Assembly: GCA_024336345.1 (NCBI GenBank) | Contig: JANFOG010000003.1 | Location: forward strand, 2,176,501-2,240,500 | Length of the DNA stretch: 64,000 nt | Source: Mariannaea sp. PMI_226 | Lineage: Eukaryota > Ascomycota > Sordariomycetes > Hypocreales > Nectriaceae | Direction of reading: 5' to 3' | Shown here: positions 13,839 to 25,731 of the stretch, one piece after another | Layout: every line of letters starts with the position of its first letter | Numbering within the stretch: the first letter of the stretch is position 1 | Translations under genes and position numbers: made by a program | The notes under the pieces: generated by a model | Told to the model about the DNA's origin: nothing | Database searches by the model: none | The model's input: the letters and a program-made list of their open reading frames with translations, nothing else

Positions 13839-16800
13839 GGCGAGGACAAAAGAGAATGGGTGTGTTCAAGGGGGGAGGGGTTGTGTCAATCCCGGGAGGG
13901 TTTGGCTATTTCCGGATTGCTGATGTTGAACCCTGCAGTACCAGTCTGAGAGGATAGGTAATTCGGGCTGCAATATAGCAGCGAATGTGCGAGATCAAGA
14001 CGCAAGACGGAGGAGAAAGTAGGCTTGACGTCGACGAAGAAGAGAGTTGGGGGAGCAAGGGCCACGTGAGGAGGGGTCGAGCCTCCTCGTGTGGTGAAAT
14101 GGGCGTCAGCGCAGATTCTGGGTAAAGTCTGCAATCAAAAAGTTGATGAGTTGATCGCGGGGTATCCTCTTGCGAGCCGTTTTTTACTCTCTGCTGTATA
14201 GAGATTGGGGGGGTGGGCAGGCGGAGATGAACAGCTTCTCTCAGTTTTTTTTCTCTTCCCTTTGGCGGGGTTGTTTGCTTGGGTCGGACGAGAGCGGCGT
14301 GATGAGATGAGCAAAAGAGAAACAATTGCTTGTGGCGAGCGGGGCTGATGTGAGAGAACAGAACAGAACAGACCCTTCCTTGGGGCGTCAAGGACCTTGC
14401 CTGTTGGCCGCGAACGACTACAGCGTAGAGACAAGGAAGCGCGAGGCAAAGTTTCCTGATTAATCAGTCACTCGGCCAGTCCAGTGGCCAGGCAGTGCTC
14501 AATCCGAGATCCCGCCCAGGACAATGATGCTTGCTTGGGTGGTGGTTCCGTGTGACGTTGTTCTGCTTTGCGATGGGAATCCGCGGGTGTGGAACGCTCT
14601 CCACTAGGCTGACGGGAGTGGAGAACTAGATGAGGTCAAGGGAAGATTACTGAAGTAGAATTGACCAAAGACGTTGAAGTTTGCCGATGATGGGTCGGCG
14701 AGGAGCGAAAAGTCCGTCCTTGTCTTGTCGAGTGAAGAAGAAGGATCGAGAATGCTCTCCCCTGAGTGGCAGTCTTTCTTTTTTATTCCGGACCGGGTGG
14801 TAATGGAGGCTCTTTAAGTTTCAATAGGAGGATGAAGTATTGATATAACAATACCCTGAAAGAGTGCAGATCAACCCAGAACCACCTAGGGACCGTATTA
14901 TGCAACTAGTTGACAGGAGGGCGTGGCGAGATGGTGCGGTTTGGAAGCAGCCAAGCCAAACAAGTCTCGCCGTCGAATCTCACGACGGTAGTGCCGATGA
15001 CGATCTAATGCAGTATCGTGGGCTATCCAGGCTTAATTTAGTTTGGGCGGACAGGTTGTTGGCGTCAGTCGAAGACAACTTTCTTTGAAACAAAAAAAAA
15101 AAAAACGAAGCTCAACTCTTGGTTGGCAAGCTTGCGCCAAGTAACGTCACTTGTTGTTGGGCTGTCAGCAAAGAGAGCTAGTGGCCGCTAGGTAGCTTCT
15201 GCTAGAAGCTTTCTGCGATGGAACAACTTGCAAGCCTTCCTGGGTCCCCTCCTCTCAACCTTGGCCGTGGGGTGCAGGACAGGACAGGGCAGGGCAGGTC
15301 TCGTGTGCCGAGGGTCAGGTCAACAGGTCAAGCAAGAGAAACGAGACACCAGAACAAACAGCAGCGGACCCGACCTCCGTCTGAGTTTCCCCAGCTGCAC
15401 CTGGTTCTGCAGCTGCTGCAGTGACCTGACCTCTGCAGACGGTGTATGTGACCGACCGGTGAAATCGTCGTCCTAGCCAATGCCTGGTGGTGGTGGTGGC
15501 GGCGAAGGCACAGAGCTGCAAAAGCGATGGTGGGCGAGAAAGCCACAAGGCAGTGGGATGGGACCGTCAATGCGTGGTGGCACCTGAACCCCCGTCGTCG
15601 GCCGGCCGTGCCCCCGTTGAAAACCAAGGGTCAAGGCAAGGCCAAGGCCAAGGCACAGACAGTCCACGGAAGTGGATGGCAGTGAAAATGGCAGTGGATA
15701 TGATGGATGAGGTGGATGGATGGATGGTTCCGCTTCCGTCCCCAGTAGATACGAACCGGGCTCTAGGGTTCTTAGTATGTATAAGGGTATATGTATGGTA
15801 AAGTATAGGTCTGGAGTAGTTGATGCCTTTTTGATGCTTCGTCACCCCCAGATGCGAGCGAGGATCAACAAGTTTCTTAGCTTGAAATTGATGCCCTTGC
15901 TTTCTTAGTACCCCCCGTAACTTAGTACTCAGATCCTGGTTTTTACCAAGTGGAGATTTCAAGATGTCGATGGAGAATTTTGTCTTGCAGCAGCCGAGGA
16001 TTGGGCCCCAATGTTGAAGCACCGAGTGTCAGGCTGAATCTGAATCCTGGCAAAGGGCCCTGCTTGAGGCTCTGCAATAGGCAAATGTCCTCGTTATTGC
16101 TAGTGATGACTGGTAGGATAGGCAGGCTGTAATCTGAACCACCTCCAATTTGGTTTACCGCAACAATTTTGGGTGTTGATGACGAGGCTCCTTGTTTAGA
16201 TTGGGCCGCCGTATCAAAATTGAAACGACGCGATGGATGATTGATGAGGGGATGATGATGACGATGCTGGCAAGTATACCCTCAACACTCCTGGAGTTGA
16301 AACCTTGTGATGATTTGTCCCCGCAGTTTCAATGTTGTGCTCGGCTTCTTTTTTTTTTTTTTCTTCGGGTTTTTTATTTTATTTTGAAATTTTTATTTTT
16401 CAAATGTAATGTGTTGACAGCACGAGCCGTGTCTTTGTTGCGTTTTATGAGTTAAGACTGATCTGGCAAGCTTGCGGGACGACCGGAGACAGGAGAGAGG
16501 AGAGGGGAGAGAGATAGGATGCTTACCTTCGGAAAGAAACACACTTCGAACCTTGAATCTTGCTAGGTGAACAAAGTTGGCAGTGTGATGTGATCTGATT
16601 GGGCACCAATGCCCCGATGGAAAGGAGAGGGAGAAAAGAATAGACGAATTGTGCGGTGGCGAGGTTCTTGTCTTGTGAATAAGATGCTCCCCTTTTAGTT
16701 GGTGTTTGGTTATTTTATATTGTCTTTTTTTTTTCTTTAAATCGAGTACAGATAGATACAAAGAGTCATCAAGAAAATGAACAAGCAATCGTCACGAGGG

Positions 16801-19800
16801 CATGCCTCAGTTTTAATATTGAAAGCCCTTGTGCTCAAAACCAGGGTAGGACTCAGCCAAAAGACGAAGAGCATACACTGGTTGGAGGCCCGCCTTGTTT
16901 CCTGTCCTTGGTCAAGTCAAATATAGAGAGCTCTTTTCCTATTTTGGAAACCAATCACCTTCGTCCAGTTTGCCAGAAACGAAGCCATCTCCACCAATCC
17001 ACGGCAACACCTCAGCACAACATCGCTCCAAACATCAAAGCATACTCATTGTGACCGGGGCAACGCCTTCTTCTTCTGCCCTATCGACCTCCTCGCCTTG
17101 CTCAATGAACAATATTGTGGTAACACCGAAGAAAAAAAAAAGGTCAACACTCCCCCCACGTCGAAGCGCGCGGTGCAAGCACAGCCGCTGGATGGTTGAC
17201 ATTTTTAAACTTGCTAGGGTTTCATCTGTCACAAGTCGGTTGGCTGGCTTCTCGGGCCACCCAGTCGACCGAAACGGACCCTTTGGGTGGCCTCGTTTGC
17301 TTCTCTTTCGATAGGTAGCTGCCCAACCTACCACATTGCCAAGTTACGGCATGATACCCTTGGCGTGGAGGCCATCTACTCTCATCATGCATCCTACTGG
17401 CTATCCCCCCCGGCGCATGGACCAGTTCTCCTCAAGCCTCTTGATATTGTTAGTTCTGCTCCCGAACCAGCCAATGCCATACTGTCTCAATCCATTATGC
17501 TACCGAGACTTTTTTTTTTTCATGCAGTCGCTCTCCTCAGCTTAGATGCCACCCGTGATCTGTTTGCTTACAATCTTCTGGAGTGGCCGGATGTCTTCCC
17601 CATCCACACATCTGTTGATCGACGCTGCCAGTAAGTGCATATACTGTAGTCTATACACATGCATGGTGTACCAACGGCACCGGTTTTGCTGGATCGGCAG
17701 CGCCATCATATCATTCATGCGTTGCCTCCGGCTGTGCCTCTTGCATTTCGATCTCAGTCCTGCCAGGTCTGCACTTGACTAGCATCTCGATTGCCACACG
17801 TCCCGTCCCCTTTGTTTCACAACACAGCAGGGTGGCTTCGCAGAAGAATATTTGGTGTCACGGCTCCAGAGGCAGATTCATTAGTCTTGGGTTTGGCAGG
17901 CAGCCTGTTACGTCATGCGTCCTAGCTCTTGATCCTCCAAGAGGGTGTCATCGGGGAATCAACCAGGTGACGAAGGTGACAAGAAGGTCTTTACCGTGCT
18001 TAGCCGCCTTGCTGTCAACCTTCATGCAGGGCAACCAAGCCGACAGCATACACTGCTCTGTATCTGTGGAGTGGTATGACTGCATATGCCATCTTCACGG
18101 CTTCCATATGTGAACGGTGAGGAGCGCGGAGACTGCAGGAAAATTTTCAGCGAATCGGAATTCTTAGCATTCCCTCGGCCCTTGTTCTATGCTGTCTGCA
18201 CAGCTTACAGGTCCATATATGCCCAATGCCAGCGGTGACTGAGGTATGAGGCTGTCGGTGATATCACTTGCGTCTTTGATGAGAATTTTTCTCCTCCACC
18301 AGCTTGGATAACTGGCAAGCAAGTTAAAGAACCATTAGGGTTTCTACTAGCTCTCGAAAAACTCAAGAAAATTAGATACGGTGTGATGTAAAAGTACGTC
18401 TTTTTACTCAGCTTTGCTGGCAATAAGCCACAACTAGTTGAATTGAGGCATGATATCACGGCAGCCTAGTCACGATTTATGCAACTCACATGTCATCATG
18501 AAGACACATCAGCGCATATGTGATATCAAGTTCTAAAGTCGTCACACTTTCACAGCGCTTACCACTGATTATATGTTGCTGTTTTTTTGGTAGCTCGTCC
18601 ATCCTAGTTACATTGCTTTGGAATTGGCTATGCAGTATTACTCCGGAACTCGGAAGCTAACAACAACAGGTTTGATGGGATTCATGATGGGTACCTCAAC
18701 GAGACATGGCTAGCAGTTCGAATTATTACTCCGAGCCTCCTCAGAAGTGGGATGAAATGGGCCAATAATTAGGTTGGAGGCCTACATTCCTGGAGACGTG
18801 GCAGAATAACCAGCACACTCGTTGGTTACCTTATTACATGCTTGGACCTCATGTTATATTCATACAATGTCTCTATACCTCTATACCGTCCGGTATTTCA
18901 GTTATTGTGCCTGCCCTTCGCCACTTATACCTCATCTCACCCCTACAACGTAAGACATTGAAGACTGCAACGAAGGCTGGATATGCATGTTTCGGTATGA
19001 GATAATGAGATCCAACCAGCCCAACCAAAGCGAAGCGAAGCACAGCCTCCGGTCAACTCACACTTTGAGCGTATCAAAGATGCTGGGGTATCAGAACACC
19101 GAGGGGGAAAACGCTATCAAATCATAGCTATGTCGCTCTACAATCGCTTCATCTGCAGTAGTCTATCATGATTTGCTCTCACAAGGGCAATACCCAATAC
19201 AAACCTAGTTTCTGTTTCCCCCAAGTCTTCGTCAGTAATTTATGAAGGACCGCTCCCGTGTATGTTTCCAAACCCCAGCTTTGAGGCAAGGTGGGCAAAA
19301 GATGGTGCTGCCAGGATCTGACGGCAAGGCGAGTGCATGTCGATATCCACCTACTGATAAGTCGTCATTCCTATTGGGTTGACCAGATGGGCGAGAGGAT
19401 AATGTAACGGTCTATAGGGAGGGGGAAAGAGACTCAGGCAATTAAATTTGGCCTGCTTGTCCCAAAGGATCTCCTCCTCAATTATACTAATCACATATAC
19501 TTGAGAAGTGCCGACTTTAAGTCCATCTAATTTGTCGTGGGTTCGGCGATATCTATAAGGAGATAACTGAATATACATGCTAGCCCTGAGTGAGTAGTTT
19601 GAATAGCATAGAATAACTGGTGACATATCGCATGATCGCTTGATATTCAATGTACAATGATGCACCAAACTATCCAGTTGGCGGTTGTGAAAAAAAAAGA
19701 GCCCCTGGCCAAGTAAACTCGGGCCACCACGATCAGGCAGCAGAGTGAGTATAGATTTGTAGACTGAAAGAAAGGTCACTTATTGTTGCTAGTGAATTTT

Positions 19801-20120
19801 TACAATTGAACGAGTGCGTGTCTTAGGGTTTCAGATAGGATCTATCACGCACGCACACCAATCTTTGTCCGAATATGCGAACCAGGTCATGCCCCCTTTC
19901 CCTTCTCATCTGAGTATCCAGTGATTCTTGATTCTCAGTGCTTTCTTAGTGGTCAAAATTGTTCACTCGCAGGGAGTCTCTCCTCTCTCATTGTAAAGTT
20001 ATGACGGCATAGCCGTATCCCAGAAAAACTACATGCAAATAGCACGCATTACGCACAAATTATGACAATGGAAAACTATAAGTAGGGAGGAGACAAAGAG
20101 AAAAAAATCAAAACTAGGCA
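13839..20120. other. Gene-poor 6.3-kb stretch including the DUF8035 gene promoter
   Basis: Bases 13839-14460 are probably the leader and promoter of the leftward gene at 13838. The rest (14.5-20.1 kb) has only short frames with no recognised domains. T-rich and GA-rich low-complexity patches occur, for example a T-run near 16349-16360. No RNA gene was recognised. Confidence 0.5.
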
Positions 20121-21710
20121 CTAAGCCAAGGAGCCCATAGGATCCCAGAGGGGGAGGACTGTAGGCTCCTGGTCGAGCACATCCCTGACAGCTTTGGAGC
20201 AAAATCGTTGGTCCACGACAGCCTGGTACACGAACTCGTCCATCCAGGCATCGCTCATGACGAACCAGCCCTTGTCTCCAGCAGTCGTTCCCCAACTGTT
20301 CTGCACGCGCCAACGCACAGGCTTCCCGGTCTCCTCATCAACGTGAACAGCTGTCAGAACCATAGCATGAGTCATCTGACTCTCTCCGGTCATCAACCTC
20401 TGGGCCTTCGTCATGTTGAGCAGACTCGTGTTGAAGCCGAGGTCATAGTTAAAAAGGTTTAGATCCATGATTCCGGACTTGGTATCGCTGAATTGGCCCA
20501 CGTCACTGCCAAAGAAAATGGGAAGACCGGCTTTGAGCATCTTGACGCAAACTCCCTTGAGAGTGTCCATGTCAACATTGACATAGCTAATACCACGGCC
20601 ACCAACAATGTTTCCAAGCCTAGAAACAGTAAGGCGTGAGAATGTATCGTGGCGAGGATCATTGACAAGAGAAATCATGTTGCTTATGGCACTGAAGGTC
20701 ACAAACTTGAAATCATTGCTGTAGGTGTTGACAGCAAATTGCTTAGGGTTGATCTTGAGCTGATGAGCTTTGCCGTCCTTATCATTGTACTGCCAAGTGA
20801 ATTCATCTTCGGGATTTGGAGGCGGTCCCAGCAGAAGAGTTATAATGAGAGATATCTCGCGCAGCATCTTCTCCTTAGCTGAGGAGATGGCAGCAGCAGT
20901 GACATTTTTGGAATTGATCATTGATCGGAGCTTCAAAGCGAATTCTCTGAGTTTAGTCTTGACAACGGTGTTCAAAACACCAGAGTTCATGGCGCTCCAA
21001 TTATCGGGGTAGAGGACTTGCGGGACCAAACCATATTTCTCAACTAGATTGAAGACCATATCCCACTGTCCGCCGTCAGACACGATATCTCCCAGGAGAC
21101 TCTGGACGAGGCGCCCGTCGAGGTCCTCGCCGGCAGTGTCAATTATTTGCTCCAAGAACCAGTTGGATTTCTCAAGCTTGTCCCAATAAAAGAGATAGGC
21201 TTGAGACAGCTCAAAACTCTCGAGGTTGTAGCGTTTCATCAAAGCCACTCTGAACACATTAGTCGAGGCAAACAGCCAACATCGTCCGCTAGAACGCTGG
21301 TTTGTTATAGGAGCGCCCTCAAAGGGGATCCGGATGTTGTAAATCTGCTGGTCTGCAATCTCCGTAGGCAGTGAGACGAGAACTTGGCGGGGATTCTGTC
21401 CACTCAGGGCAGTAAGAGCCAGTCTTTCAATGTGAGCATTTAATTCTGTAAAGCTAATGATAATTAATGGAGACGGGATATATAGCACTTACTTATTTTT
21501 GGGGTCCTTGAGGATATCAGCCTGCCACGACTGTAAGACAGGTACTGGAAGCCCTTCAGCATCGCGAATAAGCGGGCCAAGATGGGGCTTCTCGGCATCG
21601 CTCACGACCTCAATGTATTCATCATCTTGGACTTGGAGATCGCGAAGGCGTCCCAGAACAGCCTTCTCATTCAGGGTGATTTCATTTGGTTTGGATTGTT
21701 GACCACCCAT
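20121..21710 (-). CDS. lap3: Bleomycin hydrolase / Lap3-type cysteine aminopeptidase (peptidase C1B)
   Basis: Two exons, 21710-21493 and 21423-20121, with a 69-nt intron, give 506 residues. This splice joins DPKN to KLALTALSGQNP in phase and restores the family's usual sequence. The catalytic elements of the papain-like C1B family are visible: Gln115 and Cys121 in NQRSSGRCWLFAST, His425 in THAMVLTAVH, and Asn448 in QNSWG. The family forms self-compartmentalised hexamers in the cytosol that trim peptides and detoxify homocysteine thiolactone and bleomycin. The N-terminus MGGQQSKP fits an N-myristoylation pattern (Gly2, Ser6), which may place it on membranes. It lies downstream of hex1 on the same strand with about 1 kb between them. 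Confidence 0.93.
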
Positions 21711-22735
21711 TCTTATCAGACCCGAAGTCAGAATGCGGGGTAGACTGTGATGTCGCGTGAGGTGTACAAGTGCACAGTTAAGTGCTTGCTAATAGGAATG
21801 GGATACGACGAACAACGGTCGATCCAGAGTCCAGAATAAAGATGAAATAACCCGGGTGAGATGAAGGAGGAAGAGAATCAGTGAGAGATGGAGAGAGGGA
21901 GGGAGGGAGGGAGAGTGCGCAAAGAGTCGATGGGAGCAGGTAAGACACGTGCCGGCTGTTTCCTTATCAATCGAGAGTTTGATGCCGTCTTCCGGCACCT
22001 GCCAACTTACAAAGGTAGAATGTGTGTAAGTACCAGTGTACATGGTAGGTGCCTACCTATCAAGGCATAGCCCACAATAGCCTCCAGCCCCCATGATTTG
22101 GCCTGGTCTCGTAATGGGCGACTTGTCTCACTTACGGTGAATAAAAAAACGAAACAGAATGTGCTTATTCCCTGAGGCGCGTATAGAGAAGAGTTTCATC
22201 TAATGAGAAACAAAAAAAAAAAGAAAGGCAAACTACGATCATTTGTATCACAAGTAAAAGAAGTAGGCAATTGGAACTTTCGTCCCCTTCAAATTGAGCG
22301 TACTACATACACATTCCAAGCCAGGAAGCCACAGGTCAAGCACAAAGTACCAAGTGGTCAAGGAACGGGCCGAACAACCGAGACGGGCTAGCCGTGTCTT
22401 ACATAATTCAGAGACAACATGGCATCACGAAAGGGAGAAGAGAATAAGTGAAATAAGTGAAATAAAGGCAATGCAAGATACAATGACATATGGAATCAAT
22501 TGTCAAATTACTATAGTCCATGTACAGGAACTTCCCTTCTAAGCAAAGACTCCATATTTCCAATATCCAACACAATTTGTCCAATCACATCCCGACAGCT
22601 GACCGCTTTATACAATCCCATGATACAAACTTTACAGGTGCCAGGACAACCTGCCCTTCATATCGAGGAGCCAGAAGCGTTGTCTTGGCTCATCGTGGGA
22701 AGACACATCGTACGGCCCTTAAGAAATTGACACGC
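21711..22735. other. Intergenic between hex1 and the Lap3-type gene
   Basis: About 1 kb with no supported ORF. It should contain the 3' UTR of hex1 and the promoter and leader of the leftward lap3-like gene. A GA-rich run (GGGA repeats) lies at 21880-21912. Confidence 0.6.
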
Positions 22736-25003
22736 TTACAGACGAGAGCCGTGGATGACCTTCATGTCAACGGCGAGCTCACGGCCGCCATCGTTGAGAA
22801 CCAGGACGCGGACACTGCCGCGGCCAGACTCGAAAGCCTGGTTGAGGCGAGTGTAAAGGTTGGACTGGTCAATGACAGGGAGACCCTGCTTGACATCACC
22901 AGTCTCGGTCATGGCAACAATGTAACCCTCCTGCATGTCAAGGACACGGTACTGCTTGAAGACAGGGCCGAGCATGGTCTGGACAACAACGCTGGGGGCA
23001 GGGTTGGAGACGAAAGAGGACTCCTCATGGAGCTGCTTGGTGAAAAGATCAACACCAAGGTAGCGGTACTGGCCGGTGGCAGAGGAGGTAGAGATACGGA
23101 TGACCTGGCAGGGGCGGCCCTGGAGCATCAGGAAGTCACCGAGGCGGATGTGGTGGCAGGGGATGGTGACGGTGTTGGGGAGGTAAGACTCAGCAGAGTC
23201 ACCGGGGCGGGGGCGGGGACCCTCAGCGGCAGCCTCGACATCGGGGCTGGCCTTGCCGCCGAGCTTGTAAAGGCCCTGGCGGAAAGAGTGGTAGTGGCCT
23301 GAGCCTTGAGTCAGAATTATTTACTACAGCTCTCATAACAAAACTAAGGGGGGGATGAATGCTTACCGTCCTCGTCGTAGTAACCCATCTTGTTAGGCTT
23401 GTTGGGGCGAGAAAGCTTGGTATCAACGGTCTCCTGGGAGATCTTCACGTCCTTCTGGTAGCGGGGACGAGAAACGGGAGTGTCAACGGTGAAGTTGTTG
23501 ACCTGAGTAGTGCTCTGGAACTTGGCAGGATAAGAAGCTCGTTCGTCAACAGTGAAGTTGTTGACCTCGGTCTTCTGGGTAGTGTTGTACTGGGGGCGGG
23601 AAGAGCGTCCTTCAACAGTGAAGTTGTTGATCTCGGTCTTCTCGGTGGATTGGAACTGGGGACGGGAAGAGCGGGCGTCAACGGTAAAGTTGTTGATCTC
23701 AGTCTTCTCGGTGTGGTACTGCTGTGGGCGGGATGCTTCAACAGTGAAGTTGTTGATCTCAGTCTTCTCAGTCTTGTTGAACTGGGAAGGACGTCCTTCA
23801 ACGGTGAAGTTGTTGACTTGGAAGGTGTCGTTGGTCTGATACTGAGGACGGGGGGAAGCGTCAACAGTAGAGAAGTTGGCGTTGGATTGGAAGCGTTCGC
23901 GGTATTGGCGCTCAGCTACGTCAATGGGGGTGGAGTAGTAGGGATGACGGTTGGTGTCAAACTCTACGTGGGCGTGAGAAGTGGTGTATTGAGAAGCAGG
24001 TTCGGGTCTGCAACCTTTGGGTTAGCTGATGCTTCTGTATCTCGGCTGCGTCTCATATGGCAACGAGGTGCCCACCCCCTGAGGTGCTCCACTGACAGCC
24101 TCAGGCCAGCCTCAGGCCAGCAAACTAGTGTGCCAAGGAGAGGTGGACCGGGGAAGTGAGAGGCAAATTTGGGCCGCCAGCTAGGTTTGCTGGACTAGAC
24201 CGGGCCAAGCAAGGGTGTGATGGGGTGTAATGGGATGGCTGGGAGACAAGATGAGTGAGGAGGGGGGGCTGACGCGCGCTTGCGTGGTGGGTGGCCGGCA
24301 GGCGGACCCATTCAGATGGGGCCAATTGATTAACAAAGGGGGCCGGGCGTGCATTGTTGTTTGTTATTGTTGTTGTGGTTCCTCCCCGCTGATCAATTGT
24401 CTTCCGGGGGGAGTGGGCAGAGGGGAGAGAAAAGGGGAAACCCGAATGTGAGTGTTGCAAGCTGAGGGAGGTTGGGTTACGGTGCTAGTCTCCGAGAGAG
24501 AGAACCATACACCGTTTGAGTTGAGATTGGGTTTTCTCTCACTCAGGGGATCCGATATGTTTGTGCTTTGTGTTTGTATGTGCAGGCAAAAGAGAATAGA
24601 GAGAGAGATATGAGAGATATGTTCCAATCAATGACTTACCGACGACTGTCCTGAAGAATGAATTCCTCGTGCTTGTATTCCTCGAAGCGCTGTTGCGGCT
24701 GCTGCTGCTGCTGGACACCGGGACGGCGGTAACGTTCTTCTTCACGCGTAATTCGGACCTCTTCTTCACTGTAGCGTTGCTCTTCTCGCTGAGGCTGAGG
24801 AGAAACTACTTCAGTGGTGGCAGAGAAAGAAGAGTATTGACCTTCCCGTCCGGCTTGTGGCTTTGGGGGTTTGATCTCAACCTCTTCCTGAACTTGGGTA
24901 GTGGTGGTGGTAGTTTGGGTCTGGGATTGCTGGTCCCGATATGTTGATGGGAAGATGCTGAAGGGGACGGGGACGCGGGCCTCAAAGTCCAGATTGACGA
25001 CTT
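22736..25003 (-). CDS. hex1: Woronin body major protein HEX1, with long upstream coding extension
   Basis: HEX1 self-assembles inside peroxisomes into the crystalline Woronin-body core that plugs septal pores after wounding. The classical form starts at ATG 23388 (MGYYDEDG), runs to 23367, crosses a 62-nt intron (23305-23366) and continues 23304-22736. This gives 196 residues ending in the peroxisome signal SRL. TIPCHHIRLGDFLMLQGRPC and ESSFVSNPAPSVVVQTMLGP are hallmark stretches. Upstream, the frame stays open without stops through 24007-23389 and, after a 632-nt intron (24008-24639), through 25003-24640 in matching phase. It contains repeated NNFTV units and no methionine. The exon start at 25003 follows a CTACAG acceptor, and the exon bearing the long-form ATG was not found. 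Alternative splicing giving two HEX1 forms is known in related fungi. The core is near certain; the 5' structure of the long form is uncertain. Confidence 0.93.
23476..23900 (-). repeat. In-frame minisatellite encoding NNFTV repeats in the hex1 extension
   Basis: Six near-copies of a coding unit of about 45-60 bp, each giving (Q/E)(V/I)NNFTV(E/D) followed by a short RxSRPxx spacer, sit on the minus strand within the HEX1 upstream extension. Two more degenerate units flank them (NFSTVDASPRP on the N-terminal side, ISQETVDTKLSRP next to the MGYYDEDG start). Codons vary while the peptide is kept, which suggests protein-level constraint rather than only recent DNA slippage. Confidence 0.85.
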
Positions 25004-25407
25004 CTGTAGACGCGAGAGAACCTTCTCATACAACCTTCCGACACGTATCGAAAGGAAGACAAGAAGAATCCTCTGGCTCTTGTTCCTTGAAACAAAAGTC
25101 GAGAAGAGAGAAAAGAATAAGAGGGCAACGGAAGGCCTTCTGATGTCTTTTCGTGAGGATTCTGGGAGTTGAGGTTGATGTGATGGTGATAATTGGAGGG
25201 AAGGAGAGGAGGGGAGACGAGCTCGGCTTTTGAGGACGGGGGCGTGGATTGGAGCGCGGATTGGACAAGCTTGGCTTCTCTGCTGAGGACTCTTCCTCCG
25301 GCCGTTTTGCTCGTTTCTGTCCAGTCGACCAGTCGACCACTCCACCAACCTCGTCCATTTCCTTCGCCGAGGGTGTGTCGATTACCAAGTCTCAGGCTTG
25401 TCCAGAC

Positions 25408-25440
25408 TTGCCCAGGTTGCCCAGGCTGCCCAGGCTGCCC
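25408..25440 (+). repeat. TTGCCCAGG 9-mer tandem repeat
   Basis: Three full copies of a 9-mer (T/C)TGCCCAGG plus a partial fourth copy. Short intergenic tandem repeat. Confidence 0.85.
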
Positions 25441-25707
25441 GTCGCCAGTCGTTGTGTTTACCTTCCCGGGGTTGCCTTGTTTACTCAACCTCAAACCGGG
25501 TATAGCTCAATCAAATTAGCCCCTGCATCAGCGGCTCCATAGACTTCCGTCTTCACGCCCCGTCGGGGGATGCGATTTTCCCGTTGGAGGGCCATGATTG
25601 GATATTGGGAAATGGGTGAGACGTGCTGCTTTTGCGACGATGATGTTTTAATAAGCCCCAGGATCAATAGTACCTCCTTCCTCCCTACATAGTACCTTGG
25701 TTACCTA

Positions 25708-25731
25708 GGTTAGGTGGTTAGGTGGTTAGGT
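25708..25731 (+). repeat. GGTTAGGT 8-mer x3, followed by AGGG
   Basis: Three perfect copies of GGTTAGGT followed by AGGG. It resembles but does not match the fungal telomere unit TTAGGG. Probably simple slippage. Confidence 0.85.

Noticed and set aside
21454..21492. A 39-nt intron for the Lap3-type gene ending at an early TTAG
   Set aside because: It keeps frame but is very short and inserts residues foreign to the family. The 69-nt intron ending at 21424 joins DPKN to KLALTAL, as expected.
22520..23302. 260-codon plus-strand frame opposite hex1
   Set aside because: It is the antisense shadow of the HEX1 core, which has unmistakable homology, correct splicing and the SRL end on the minus strand.
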